Positions 41,306 through 49,667 are shown, counted from the stretch's first letter. The stretch is DNA of 64,000 nucleotides from Lacipirellula parvula (GCF_009177095.1 NZ_AP021861.1:2586501-2650500); one strand, 5' to 3'. Translations and numbers: made by a program. Notes: a model not told the origin generated them from the sequence alone.

Positions 41306-41339
41306 ATGGAGGCCGACCCCCGGGCGGAGCCCGGGGCTA
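41306..41339. repeat. CCCGGG repeat, single arm
   Basis: GGAGGCCGACCCCCGGGCGG followed by AGCCCGGGGCTA. It overlaps the TAG stop of the methyltransferase gene on the minus strand (41337-41339). Confidence 0.75.
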
Positions 41340-42050
41340 TTTGATCGCTTCGACGACTAGCAGCGTTTCGTCGCGCGTTTCGAGGCCGCGGAGCGCTTCG
41401 ACGGTACTTTCCTTGCGGACGGCGTCGCGGATTGTTTCGAATCCCGCTTCACACAGGCGGCGGTGGAGTTCTTCGCGATCGTAGAGCCATTTGTGCTCCC
41501 ATTCGCGGAACGCGATGTTGATATTCTCGGCACGCGTCTGAATGTGTTCGTAGCCGTACTTTTTCATCCACGGCAGCCGCCAGTCGTTCTCGGCGTATTG
41601 TCGGACGACGTCGGCGAGGTCGGGCATGCCGATGCGGAGGATGCCGCCCGGCTTGAGCATCCGGCGGCACTCTCGCGACAGAGCAAGTCCCTCTTCGACG
41701 GTGAGATGCTCCATGAAGTGTTCATGGAAAATGTATTCGACCGTGCCGTCGTGGATTGGCAGCGAATGGCGGAGGTCCCACGAGACGTCGACGATCTCAG
41801 ACATAGGATCGCGGTCGACGTTGACCCATCCGGGGAAGTGAACCTTGCCGCAGCCAATGTGGAGGCGGTAGGGCGCCTGGAACTTTTTGAGGGCTTGGCA
41901 GGCGGCGCGGAAGTCGCGGTCGTAGTCGGTTTCCGGCGCGGCGGGTTGATTGAGCGGCGTCAGCGCGACGGCAGCAGGCGGCACTGGCGAGCGCATTGGT
42001 TGCGGGCGGCGATCGCGACGGAATTGGCGGAGAACAGATTTGAGCGACAT
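41337..42050 (-). CDS. Class I SAM-dependent methyltransferase
   Basis: The 237-residue protein has the Rossmann-fold methyltransferase motif I, LHIGCGKVHFPGWVNVD (GCG loop and acidic end), a DVSWDLRHSLPIHDGTVEYI block, and HEHFMEHLTVEEGLALSREC followed by RRMLKPGGILRIGMPDL (motif IV/V). HE-x-FMEHL is frequent in glycan or surface polysaccharide methyltransferases and wide small-molecule MTases. The N-terminal 60 residues are Pro-rich and poorly conserved. The stop codon is provided by a CCCGGG repeat. Nearby sulfotransferase and sulfatase genes hint at surface glycan modification (inference). Confidence 0.85.
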   Translation of the reverse strand: MSLKSVLRQFRRDRRPQPMRSPVPPAAVALTPLNQPAAPETDYDRDFRAACQALKKFQAPYRLHIGCGKVHFPGWVNVDRDPMSEIVDVSWDLRHSLPIHDGTVEYIFHEHFMEHLTVEEGLALSRECRRMLKPGGILRIGMPDLADVVRQYAENDWRLPWMKKYGYEHIQTRAENINIAFREWEHKWLYDREELHRRLCEAGFETIRDAVRKESTVEALRGLETRDETLLVVEAIK

Positions 42051-42200
42051 CGCGGCGCCTTTCGACGGCATGGACGGTGACGACAGGCGAGCCAACGCCT
42101 GCGGAGCGCCCGGAAGTAGAGGAGTTCGCCGTGTGCGAGTCAATGTCGATCGAGCTGCCTAGTTTCGCTATCCTCTCCGAAGTCTTGCGGCGAGCGGGAA

Positions 42201-42244
42201 AACGTAAAGACGCCGCGGTTCCTCCTGAACCGGCGGCGCCTTTG
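42201..42244 (-). terminator. Hairpin terminator for the 42265 gene (minus strand)
   Basis: AAAGACGCCGCGGTTC and GAACCGGCGGCGCCTTT pair with a small bulge around CCTCCT. On the minus strand the stem is followed by TCTTTACGTTTT. It lies 20 bases past the stop codon. Confidence 0.6.
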
Positions 42245-42264
42245 CCCCTAGCGGACGCGCTTGC

Positions 42265-42477
42265 TCAAGGCGCGTCGTGCTCCTCGCACTTATAGACCAT
42301 GCCGTCGCCGACGGCTTGATAGACGCCTCGTCCGCGGACGAGGAGATGGCGGCCGTTGGCGAGCGTGACGATCGTCGACCGTCCGCGGCGCGGGCCGTGG
42401 ATGCGAAGTTGAACGGAATTGCCTTGCTCGTCGAAGGCATTGATCCATTCGCCTTGTTTGATTGCGGACGAACCCAT
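42265..42477 (-). CDS. Small hypothetical protein, 70 residues
   Basis: The start at 42477 has AGGGAG eight bases upstream. The protein is compact and beta-rich: MGSSAIKQGEWINAFDEQGN, SVQLRIHGPRRGRSTIVTLA, RHLLVRGRGVYQAVGDGMVY and KCEEHDAP. It is basic in the middle, with no signal peptide or membrane segment and no family I recognise. A terminator follows. Longer upstream reading to 42873 overlaps the sulfotransferase gene and is not supported. A nucleic-acid-binding SH3-like barrel would fit the composition, but this is speculation. Confidence 0.6.
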   Translation of the reverse strand: MGSSAIKQGEWINAFDEQGNSVQLRIHGPRRGRSTIVTLANGRHLLVRGRGVYQAVGDGMVYKCEEHDAP

Positions 42478-42692
42478 CTCAGTGACTCCCTGGAAACGAG
42501 AAACTGATTTGCCATGTCCGCTTAGGGGAAATGCACGCCGCGTGCCAAGAATTGGCCCATTACGGATGGAATACTCCATCCTGGACGGTATAAACGGACC
42601 GCCGGGGTGGTTGATTGCCGACCGGGGCGTTCGATTGGCGATCAGTGGCGGAAAACTCGACAGCCCGGGCAGTGTCAATTTGACGCCGCCGA

Positions 42693-43589
42693 TTAGGCGG
42701 CGGCCCGGCGGACGGCAAGCGAACGCTCGACGAAGCGAGGCGGCTGGGGCAGCATTTCCGCGAGCTGGCGGTTTGATTCGCGGTAGAAGTCTTCCAAGAA
42801 CGCCCTTGAATGCGGCGGCATTTGCGACGCCGACTTCCCGACGAAGACGTCGGCCAAGTTTGCCTGCGACCAATCCCAGGCCGGCATGCCGAGGAACTCA
42901 AGCACGCGGTTGAGGGTCTCCGTGCGGTTGAGCTTGAGATCTTCGCTATCGAGCACCAAGAGCTGCGAAGACGAAAACGCGTCGACATAGCGCCGCAGTT
43001 GTTGAGCGTACAGCCCCAAGTAGAGCAGGCTGCACGTCAGATGTTGGTTGCGGCTCATGAACTCCGCTTCGCGGCGAATGGCGAAGTCGAAGTCTTCGAA
43101 CTCTTCATCGAGCCGCGGGAACTCATTTACCAGCTGATCGGGCGCGTACCGCTCGCGATGCAGGCGATGGTAGAAATCGGGATCGTACTCGAGTTGCTGG
43201 CGATACATCCGCCAGGAGGAGTACGCCCGCTCCACCGGATCGCGGAGCGTGACGATGAGCTTTACCTTGGGGAACGACTCGCGAATGCGCCCGCACGCCA
43301 CCGGCGCGGCGAGGTATTGCGGCGAGGCCTCGAATCGGAGCTTGCCGTGGGCCTGCTTTTCGTCCCAGTTGGAGAAGTACCAATCCATCCCCTTGGCGTA
43401 CATGAAGTCGCTGCCGAAGAAGTCGAGCTCCTTCTCGCGCGACGGCGCCATGCGGGGGTGCTGGGCAAGATAGCTAAACAGCGCCGAGGTGCCAGCTTTC
43501 TGGGCCCCGATGATCAGGACGGTGGGCAATCGTTTCGCGTTGTAATAGCGAAAGGTCGCTCCACGCCATGCTGCGCTAAGTTTGCTCAT
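42693..43589 (-). CDS. Sulfotransferase family protein
   Basis: The 298-residue protein has the PAPS-binding motifs of sulfotransferases: the 5'-phosphosulfate loop LIIGAQKAGTSALFSYLAQH at about 25-44 and the 3'-phosphate motif VTLRDPVERAYSSWRMYRQQ near 114-133. Upstream of it, REKELDFFGSDFMYAKGMDW and FEASPQYLA are typical of heparan or carbohydrate sulfotransferases (EKEL and FE-x-SP-x-Y). No membrane anchor is present, so it is probably cytoplasmic. It would sulfate a glycan or lipid; a sulfatase lies 600 bases away on the same strand. Confidence 0.9.
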   Translation of the reverse strand: MSKLSAAWRGATFRYYNAKRLPTVLIIGAQKAGTSALFSYLAQHPRMAPSREKELDFFGSDFMYAKGMDWYFSNWDEKQAHGKLRFEASPQYLAAPVACGRIRESFPKVKLIVTLRDPVERAYSSWRMYRQQLEYDPDFYHRLHRERYAPDQLVNEFPRLDEEFEDFDFAIRREAEFMSRNQHLTCSLLYLGLYAQQLRRYVDAFSSSQLLVLDSEDLKLNRTETLNRVLEFLGMPAWDWSQANLADVFVGKSASQMPPHSRAFLEDFYRESNRQLAEMLPQPPRFVERSLAVRRAAA

Positions 43590-43936
43590 CCGTGACCAGC
43601 GTCTCGAGGCGTCTGAAATGGCGATTCGCCTTCCTGGCGTAGTTGCCTAGACAGTTTCCATCGTCATGCGCAACGACGTGCGCCAAAATCTTTCTAAAGA
43701 ATTGCGTTTCCCCGAAACATCCGGCCAAAGAATCGGCCTATCCCTGACAGATTGCGGAAAAGTAATTCGCTAGCGTGGTCTCGCCAATAGGGATTTCCAC
43801 CACCACGCGTCATTGCTGGCGATAAAAGAGGCCGCTTTCGTGCGGCGGCGTCCGAGCGAAGTCTTTAACACGCCGTAGTTGGCGCAGTTTCGCGCCAACT
43901 GTTGGAAAAAAAGAGGGTGGCGCGTATAGTGCTCCC
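43590..43936. other. Intergenic region of about 350 bases
   Basis: No gene is seen. A perfect 9-bp inverted repeat, AGTTGGCGC and GCGCCAACT (43877-43900, loop AGTTTC), lies just upstream of a promoter-like sequence for the small gene at 43937. The rest should hold the sulfotransferase promoter on the minus strand. Confidence 0.6.
43902..43930 (+). promoter_or_regulatory. Promoter-like sequence; probably leaderless transcript
   Basis: TTGGAA (43902-43907) and TATAGT (43925-43930) are separated by 17 bases. Transcription would start about six or seven bases after the -10 box, at or very near the ATG at 43937, and no Shine-Dalgarno is visible. Confidence 0.45.
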
Positions 43937-44143
43937 ATGAACTGGAACGACTTGCCCAATTTCGCGCTCCTCCTCCTCGCAGGGGGCGTTGCCAACTACA
44001 TTTACGCCGAGCCGATTGCCCGAGTTTTTCATCGGCTTGTGCCGGGGCATTGGGACAGCGAACCTGAGTGCCAACGGACCTGCGGGCGAATGCTGAGCGC
44101 AGCGGGCGGGCTGCTGTTTGCCGTGACGTTTGTTACTGGCTAG
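43937..44143 (+). CDS. Small membrane protein, 68 residues
   Basis: Two hydrophobic segments, LPNFALLLLAGGVANYIYAE and SAAGGLLFAVTFVTG, flank a hydrophilic loop, RVFHRLVPGHWDSEPECQRT. No conserved motif is recognised. The TATAGT box upstream places the likely transcription start at the ATG. It converges on the sulfatase gene, whose stop is 31 bases past its own. Function unknown. Confidence 0.55.
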   Translation: MNWNDLPNFALLLLAGGVANYIYAEPIARVFHRLVPGHWDSEPECQRTCGRMLSAAGGLLFAVTFVTG

Positions 44144-44173
44144 GTGGCGTATACCGGTCGGTAATGACGGCGG

Positions 44174-45496
44174 CTATTCGACTGCCGTGGCGGGCTGCTC
44201 GCCATTCCACCAGGCGTCGAGTTTCGTGCTCAGCTGCTTGACCACGTCGGGGTGGTCAGCCGCCAGGTTTTGCTCTTCGCTTGGATCGAGTTGCAGGTTG
44301 TAGAGTTCGATCTTGGCGTCCGGCTCGTTTTGCGGCGCCGGGACGATTAGCTTCCAATGGCCGGAGATGATCCAGCGGTAGCGCAAGCTCACAGCGGGAT
44401 TCTTGAGGTCGAGGATGTCGTGGGTGAAGCATTCGCCCTGCAGCGACGTGCGGGCGTCGCGGGGTTTTTTGTCGAGCAGGTTGATGCCCGGCATCGCCGC
44501 GGTCGGCTTGGCGCCGGCGGCGGCTAGCAGCGTAGGGGCCAAATCGAGCGAGATGGCGAGATCGTCGCTTTGTTCCGGTGCGATGTGGCCGGGCCAGCGC
44601 AGGATGATGGGGGTTCGCAGGCCGCCGTCGTACGGCGACTGTTTGGATTTTGCCGCGGCGGCGCCGGTTTCGGGATTAGTGATCCAGCCATTGTCGGCGA
44701 CGTAGACCACGATCGTGTCGTCGCTGAGCCCTTGCTCGTCGAGGTGCGAGAGCAAGCTGCCGACCGTTTCGTCGAACCATTCGACCATCGCCCAATATTT
44801 GGCCACCTGCTTCGACGGCGCGATGGCGCGATACTTCTTCAGGAGCCGTTCCGGTGGCGTGTGCGGCAGGTGCGGCATCATCGGCGCATACCAGACGAAG
44901 AATGGCTGGTCTTTCTCGCGGGCGTCGGCGATGAACTCGTAGATCGGCTCCATTGTCTTGCGGCCGATCGAGAGGCCCTCGTCGCCATGCCGGCTGCCGT
45001 GCGTCATGCCGGCGGTGAATCCACCCCGCTTGTAGTTGCCTTGCCACCACTTGCCGGTTTGTAGCGAGACGTAGCCGAGGTCGCCCAGTTGTCGGGGCAG
45101 CGTGGGAACGGCTTCCAGCAGGCGATTCATTTCCTCGCGGCCAGTTTCGAATTCCGGCGTCTGATGGAACTGAGCCATCGGCAGAGCCGCTTTGTTCGGC
45201 GGATCGTTGCCGGTGATGCCGTGCTGATGCGGGTAGAGGCCGGTCACCACCGACGCGAGGCTGGGGCAGCAGAGGCTCGAGGGGACGTATCCGCGCGGGA
45301 ACGCGAGCCCCTCGGCAGCGAGGCGGTCGATGTTTGGCGTGTGAACATGGCGGCTGCCCATGAAGGAGTAGTCGGACCAGGCGTGATCGTCGGAGACGAT
45401 CATCACGATGTTGGGGCGACTAGGTGGAGCGGCGGCAGATAGCGCTGGCGGGCAGATGGCCGCGGCGATCGTGAGCAGAAGGAAGATGCGGAGCAT
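44174..45496 (-). CDS. Sulfatase family protein with non-canonical CxPSL site
   Basis: The start at 45496 begins a signal peptide (MLRIFLLLTIAAAICPPALS). The 440-residue protein has the sulfatase metal site VMIVSDDHAWSD (D36, D37), HTPNIDRLAAEG, and the active-site region SSLCCPSLASVVTGLYPHQH. Canonical sulfatases have C/S-x-P-x-R; here it is C76-C77-P-S-L80, so the Arg used by the formylglycine-generating enzyme and in catalysis is Leu. GMTHGSRHGDEGLSIGRKTM, FVWYAPMMPHLPHTPPERLL and VYVADNGWITN follow. It should be exported. The substituted Arg leaves activity open, though related planctomycete proteins with a CxPSLA site occur. Confidence 0.88.
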   Translation of the reverse strand: MLRIFLLLTIAAAICPPALSAAAPPSRPNIVMIVSDDHAWSDYSFMGSRHVHTPNIDRLAAEGLAFPRGYVPSSLCCPSLASVVTGLYPHQHGITGNDPPNKAALPMAQFHQTPEFETGREEMNRLLEAVPTLPRQLGDLGYVSLQTGKWWQGNYKRGGFTAGMTHGSRHGDEGLSIGRKTMEPIYEFIADAREKDQPFFVWYAPMMPHLPHTPPERLLKKYRAIAPSKQVAKYWAMVEWFDETVGSLLSHLDEQGLSDDTIVVYVADNGWITNPETGAAAAKSKQSPYDGGLRTPIILRWPGHIAPEQSDDLAISLDLAPTLLAAAGAKPTAAMPGINLLDKKPRDARTSLQGECFTHDILDLKNPAVSLRYRWIISGHWKLIVPAPQNEPDAKIELYNLQLDPSEEQNLAADHPDVVKQLSTKLDAWWNGEQPATAVE

Positions 45497-45634
45497 GGTG
45501 TTTTTGGGATGAAGAGCGGGACGCAAATTGCTGAGCGTGCGTTTCGCAGATTGTATGCCGAAATGGCGGCGGCCGCACGGTGCGGGGAGCGCGAAGTGCG
45601 GGGGCGGAAACGGCAGTCGTTTGGTGGTTTATTC

Positions 45635-45663
45635 TTGAGTGTGATCAAATGTTCATGTACGAT
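45635..45663 (+). promoter_or_regulatory. Promoter-like sequence for the ImmA/IrrE-like gene
   Basis: TTGAGT (45635-45640) and TACGAT (45658-45663) are 17 bases apart, 37 bases upstream of ATG 45701. The match to consensus is moderate. Confidence 0.35.
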
Positions 45664-45700
45664 GGAGGCGGCAAGCTAAGTCCGAATTGAAGTCGGTTAG

Positions 45701-46471
45701 ATGAGGTGGGGTGTGCTGAACGAAATCCCGGCAGAGCAATTGCGCGGCGTCATCGACGCGGTGGCTCAAGAGATTTTGGCCGAAGCGGAGGTGACGCAGC
45801 CGCCGGTCGATTGCCTGCTCGTCGCCGAGCGACTGGGTCTCATCGTGGCCCGCGATCAGCCGCTGCCGAATCAAGCGGTCCAGCCGCGGGCACGGTTTGT
45901 GAAGCTATCGGCGGGCGGGGCGCCGGCGGCCGATGCGATCTTTCTGGCCGAGGAGCCGCGGCGTGAACGGCGACATTGGGCCGTAGCGCACGAAATTGGC
46001 GAGAGCCGCGCGTTTCGCGTGTTCGCTGAGTTGGGCGTTGATCCCGCGGAGGCCCCGCCGGCGGCGCGGGAAGCAGTGGCCAACGCGCTCGCGGGTGCGC
46101 TGTTGTTGCCTCGCGAGTGGTTCGTCCGCGACGGGGCTCGCGTCGATTGGGACTTATTTGAACTCAAGGCGATCTACGCGACGGCGAGCCACGAGCTGAT
46201 CGCGCGGCGGATGTTGGAAGCGCCGCCGTCAGTGATCGTGACGCTCGCGGACCAGGGGCGATGCGTTTGGCGTCGCAGCAGTGGCGGCCATCGACCGCCG
46301 CCGCTCACGCCGCCCGAGCGCGACGCCTGGACCGCCGCGCATCAGCAAGGGCAGCCGGTGCAGTGCGAGCGAGCAGAGTTGCCGGAGGGGATCGTCGACG
46401 TGCGGGCCTGGCCGATCCACGAAGAGGGTTGGAAACGCGAAATCATCCGCACGGAGTTGGCTCAGTGGTGA
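45701..46471 (+). CDS. ImmA/IrrE-like peptidase domain protein with HEIGE motif
   Basis: The 256-residue protein has the layout of the ImmA/IrrE (DUF955) family: a helical N-terminus, AERLGLIVARDQPLPNQAVQ, AIFLAEEPRRERRHWAVAHE followed by IGESRAF, NALAGALLLPREWFV and YATASHELIARRML. The zinc motif, normally HExxH, reads H97-E98-I-G-E101; the second His is Glu. Activity is therefore doubtful or altered. In other bacteria ImmA/IrrE cleaves HTH repressors such as ImmR or DdrO. No obvious repressor is adjacent, but the HTH-EIIA gene lies 1 kb away on the other strand. The last 10 bases overlap the convergent gene at 46462. Confidence 0.75.
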   Translation: MRWGVLNEIPAEQLRGVIDAVAQEILAEAEVTQPPVDCLLVAERLGLIVARDQPLPNQAVQPRARFVKLSAGGAPAADAIFLAEEPRRERRHWAVAHEIGESRAFRVFAELGVDPAEAPPAAREAVANALAGALLLPREWFVRDGARVDWDLFELKAIYATASHELIARRMLEAPPSVIVTLADQGRCVWRRSSGGHRPPPLTPPERDAWTAAHQQGQPVQCERAELPEGIVDVRAWPIHEEGWKREIIRTELAQW

Positions 46472-47334
46472 GCCGGCCAATCCGCGGCGGCGAGCCGTTC
46501 GAGTTCGTTGACGAGCTGCGTGAGTTGGTAGGGCTTCGCCAGGAGGGCGGCGCCGCCGGCGTTTTGTACGGCTGCGAGATATTCGACGCGTGGGAAGTCA
46601 AGCAGGGCGATGACGGGCGCCGCGGCGTTTGCGGTGTGGATCGAATCGGCGAAGGCGCGGAGGGACGCGAGTTCGCTGTCGGCGAGTTGGCCGCCGTCCC
46701 AGATCGCGGCGTCGAACGTTACGGCGGGGGCGTGTTCGAGTTGGCGTCCGCGCGGGCGCCATTCGCACTGCCATCCGAACGGGGCGAGGATGGTTGCGAG
46801 CGTTTCAAAGACGGCGAAGTCGGGCGCGTCGACGGCGAGCGAACGTGACGCATCCCCGCGAGCATGGGAGCGAGCGGTGGCCATTACGTTGAGTGGCGTT
46901 TGCTGCCCGCTGCGAGGATCGTCGAGCGGCTCCGACCAGGCGGGCGTGCGGCCAGCGTCGGCCGTCTCAATTGTTGCCCGCCACCAGGGGGCGAATTCGT
47001 ACCAGTAAAGGCGAATCACACCGTCGGGCGGACGCCCGGTGCGGAGTTCGCCTTCGCACCAGGAGCCAGCGATGCAGATGATCCGCGTGAGCGGCGCAAG
47101 GATGCGTAGCGTTTCGATCGCTGGCTGGTGATTGTCGCCGGGCGTCGGTTGAGCCAGCAGGATGACTTCCGCTGCAAGCGCGACGGCGTCATTGGCGCTG
47201 AGTTGCTTGAGCAACGCGCTCAGCGTGGCGGCTGTCGGCCACTCGCGCATTGGATCGAGTTCCGCTTGCAGCGAGGCGAATTCGCCGCGATCCCAAGGGC
47301 CGACGGCGACGAGCGATGGAGGGGAGGGGGGCAT
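46462..47334 (-). CDS. Receiver-like (response-regulator-like) hypothetical protein
   Basis: This 290-residue protein is not clearly assignable. Its C-terminus, APVIALLDFPRVEYLAAVQN followed by AGGAALLAKPYQLTQLVNEL, has the beta4-alpha4-beta5-alpha5 pattern of response-regulator receivers with the conserved Lys before Pro (AKPY). The phosphorylatable Asp could lie in FDAAIWDGGQLADSEL. The N-terminal half, LVAVGPWDRGEFASLQAELD and LLAQPTPGDNHQPAIETLRI, looks like a second degenerate receiver-like domain. A pseudo-receiver role is inferred. It is 16 bases downstream of the HTH-EIIA gene on the same strand, so probably co-transcribed with it. Confidence 0.6.
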   Translation of the reverse strand: MPPSPPSLVAVGPWDRGEFASLQAELDPMREWPTAATLSALLKQLSANDAVALAAEVILLAQPTPGDNHQPAIETLRILAPLTRIICIAGSWCEGELRTGRPPDGVIRLYWYEFAPWWRATIETADAGRTPAWSEPLDDPRSGQQTPLNVMATARSHARGDASRSLAVDAPDFAVFETLATILAPFGWQCEWRPRGRQLEHAPAVTFDAAIWDGGQLADSELASLRAFADSIHTANAAAPVIALLDFPRVEYLAAVQNAGGAALLAKPYQLTQLVNELERLAAADWPAHH

Positions 47335-47349
47335 GCGCGGGCGAACAGC

Positions 47350-48066
47350 TTAACCAGTGATCTCGGCGTCGCGCTCTAGAAACAACTCGCGAGCGGCGTG
47401 TGCATCGGAGGCGCTGCGAAGCGTCGCCGTCCAGTCGCGGTCGTTGACGATGCGACTCACGCGGGCGAGCGTGCGGAGATATTCGTGATCGCTCGTGGCG
47501 GCGATCAAAATAAAGATGTCGGTAAGGCCGCTGCCGCTCGGTCCGCCGCCGAAGGGGATGCCGCCGCTGGTGATGCCGAGTGCGATCACCGCTTCGCCCA
47601 GAATCGACGACTGCGGCCGCCGCGGGTGGAGCAGGGCGATGCCGTTTTCGAGCGCGGTCGGCGCCATCGATTCGCGTTGCGATACCGCTTCAGCCATCCG
47701 CTCGACGTCCCACAGGCGACCCGACGCGGCGGCGAGTTCGCACATGCTGCTGATGACGCTAGTGCGCGTCCGCGCGGCAAGCGGCACGGCGACGGTTTCT
47801 GGCAGTAGCAGCTCGCCAAGGTCGATGACGCTGGCGCCATGCGAATCGTCGCGGCGGAGTCGGCTTTCCATGGCGGCGAGTTCTTCGTCGCCGGAAAGGC
47901 CCATTCGCTCTTCGAGCCACTGGCTCACTTCGGGCCGAGTGAATTTCCACTGCCCGCCGATGCGCCGCCCCGGCAGCTTGCCGCGTTCGGCCAACCGGGT
48001 GACCTGCGCCGGCATCATGTGAAGGTATGCCGCCAGGCTCGCGATGTCGAAAGAGTCGTCGGCCAT
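47350..48066 (-). CDS. Excisionase-type HTH protein fused to PTS EIIA (fructose/nitrogen type)
   Basis: The 238-residue protein has an N-terminal excisionase-like winged HTH, IASLAAYLHMMPAQVTRLAE followed by RGKLPGRRIGGQWKFTRPEV. The C-terminal part is a PTS EIIA type-2 domain with H147 in ENGIALLHPRRP as the expected phosphorylation site and SGLTDIFILIAATSDHEYLR near the end. Fusion of DNA-binding and EIIA domains suggests a transcription factor whose activity follows phosphotransfer (PtsN-like). No PTS EI or HPr is in the window. It is followed immediately by the receiver-like gene. Confidence 0.85.
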   Translation of the reverse strand: MADDSFDIASLAAYLHMMPAQVTRLAERGKLPGRRIGGQWKFTRPEVSQWLEERMGLSGDEELAAMESRLRRDDSHGASVIDLGELLLPETVAVPLAARTRTSVISSMCELAAASGRLWDVERMAEAVSQRESMAPTALENGIALLHPRRPQSSILGEAVIALGITSGGIPFGGGPSGSGLTDIFILIAATSDHEYLRTLARVSRIVNDRDWTATLRSASDAHAARELFLERDAEITG

Positions 48067-48273
48067 GGGGGCTCAGGGGGGCTTGGCGCCATGGGTAGGC
48101 AGGTGCGGGATGGGGAATCTTCAATTTTCGGCGGGGGGGCGGGCGGCGTCCAGTCTGATCTTGTTGCTTCTGCGGCGTTTGTTGACAATCTGGCCGCTCT
48201 TTCCGGACTCTTCGGGCCATAACGGCGTCGACGAGCCCATTCCCGGCGTAGCCCGGCATGTTGGACGATCGCG

Positions 48274-49563
48274 ATGGAACCCCAATCGACAACCTGGCGC
48301 CAACTCGCCACCCGCTGGGTGATCGCGGCGGCGGCGGTGGGGTGGATGACGGCGATCGCCTGCGGCGTGTGGTACGAAGTGGCGCGGCGCCGGCAGGCGA
48401 ACTTTGCGGAGCAACTGGCCGCACGAATCGTCGCCGCTGAGGCGAGGCCTTCACGGGCGGTTGTGGCCGAACTGACGCTGCTCGACGTCGCCGGCGTTGA
48501 ACCGCTCGTGCGTCTCGCCTCGCTGCAGCGCCGAGATGTGGCAATCGCGGCCCGTGGCGCGGTGAATCAACTGCTGCAGTCGTGGGAACTTGAAGCAACC
48601 GAGTCGGGCGACGTGCGACGGTTTGCCGAACGCACGACGGCGCTCTCCGCCGCGCTGGAGCGGCATGCGGCGGAGTTCGGTCCTGAAACGCAGCGCTGGG
48701 CGAACGGTTTGGCCGAGCGATTGGTAACGCACAGCGATCAGTTCGCGCCGGCGGATTCTTGGGAGATTCTGGCGAACTGCGACCGCGTGCTGAGCCGGCC
48801 GCTGCAACCGCGCGAAGCGCGGCCGGCGCCCATCGTAGCCGTGGCCGAGCCGCTGGTGCCGTCGACCCCGCCGGCTAAGCCATTGGCCGCAGCAGTTCGC
48901 CCGCAAGCGAGTACGCCGGCGAGATCAAACGGCGATCAGCAGACTCGCGCCAACGACGGCCCGAAGGGCGATTTGAGCGTGCTGGGGCCGGTGACTTCGT
49001 CGGGATCGTCGTTCAATCTTCAACAGCAGTTCGGCAATACGTTGCGATCAGCTCTTCAGTTTGCCGGTGAGCATTCAGGCGCCGCGCAGCGAAGCGATCA
49101 ACCGGTGCGTGTGACTCCAATGGGACCGGTGATCGACGTACCGTCGCCGCAAGAGGCGCGGTTGCAATCGCGACGATCGCGAACGCAGCCGCCGACAGCA
49201 CCAGCAGTTGACGCCCATGTGGTGAAACTCGACGCGCGACCGGATGCGAGCGACCAAAGCGTAACGGCAATAGGCCCGCGCGGACGCGACACGGTGGCGG
49301 AGCTGACGAAGCAAATCAACGCATTGCCGCCCGGCGAACGGCTTGCCAGTTTGGAGCGGGCCTCGCAACTTCCGCCAGCTGAAGCGAGACGATTGCTGCG
49401 AAATTTCGTCGCCGACGGTGAGCCGCAAGTTCGGCTACAGGCGCTGACGATGCTCGCCACGGCGGGCGATCCGCAGCTGATGGAACTCGCCCGCGAGCGA
49501 GCGGTGGAAGATGCAGATCCGCGGGTGTCGGCGTTTGCGTCGGAGTTGCTGCGGAAACGGTAG
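48274..49563 (+). CDS. Membrane-anchored protein with HEAT-like repeats
   Basis: The 429-residue protein has one N-terminal membrane helix (WVIAAAAVGWMTAIACGVWY). After it come helical repeat units (VAELTLLDVAGVEPLVRLAS; LQRRDVAIAARGAVNQLLQS), a long low-complexity linker (about 185-330, Pro/Gln/Ser-rich) and another HEAT-like pair at the C-terminus (EARRLLRNFVADGEPQVRLQ; ALTMLATAGDPQLMELARER). No catalytic motif is visible. Planctomycetes have many such scaffold-type proteins. It diverges from the HTH-EIIA gene. Confidence 0.65.
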   Translation: MEPQSTTWRQLATRWVIAAAAVGWMTAIACGVWYEVARRRQANFAEQLAARIVAAEARPSRAVVAELTLLDVAGVEPLVRLASLQRRDVAIAARGAVNQLLQSWELEATESGDVRRFAERTTALSAALERHAAEFGPETQRWANGLAERLVTHSDQFAPADSWEILANCDRVLSRPLQPREARPAPIVAVAEPLVPSTPPAKPLAAAVRPQASTPARSNGDQQTRANDGPKGDLSVLGPVTSSGSSFNLQQQFGNTLRSALQFAGEHSGAAQRSDQPVRVTPMGPVIDVPSPQEARLQSRRSRTQPPTAPAVDAHVVKLDARPDASDQSVTAIGPRGRDTVAELTKQINALPPGERLASLERASQLPPAEARRLLRNFVADGEPQVRLQALTMLATAGDPQLMELARERAVEDADPRVSAFASELLRKR

Positions 49564-49581
49564 CGGGCCGCTGCAGCATTC

Positions 49582-49667
49582 CTCGCCCCGGGCTTCGCCC
49601 GGGGGTTGCATCACGTCGGATGAAGTCTGCCGGAATAGTTGCCTACCCCCGGGCGGAGCCCGGGGCT
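49582..49667. repeat. Paired-palindrome repeat, CCCGGG family, second complete copy
   Basis: CCTCGCCCCGGGCTTCGCCC at the left and CCCCGGGCGGAGCCCGGGGC at the right, with GCCGGAATAGTTGCCTA between. The centre is related to 5577-5663, 30700-30740, 41295-41339 and 55750-55836 (consensus GCGGAATGGTGGCCTACCCC). Confidence 0.8.

Noticed and set aside
43877-43900. Inverted repeat AGTTGGCGC/GCGCCAACT as a terminator
   Set aside because: It is followed on the plus strand by an A-run, not a T-run, and lies just upstream of a promoter-like sequence; an operator is more likely.
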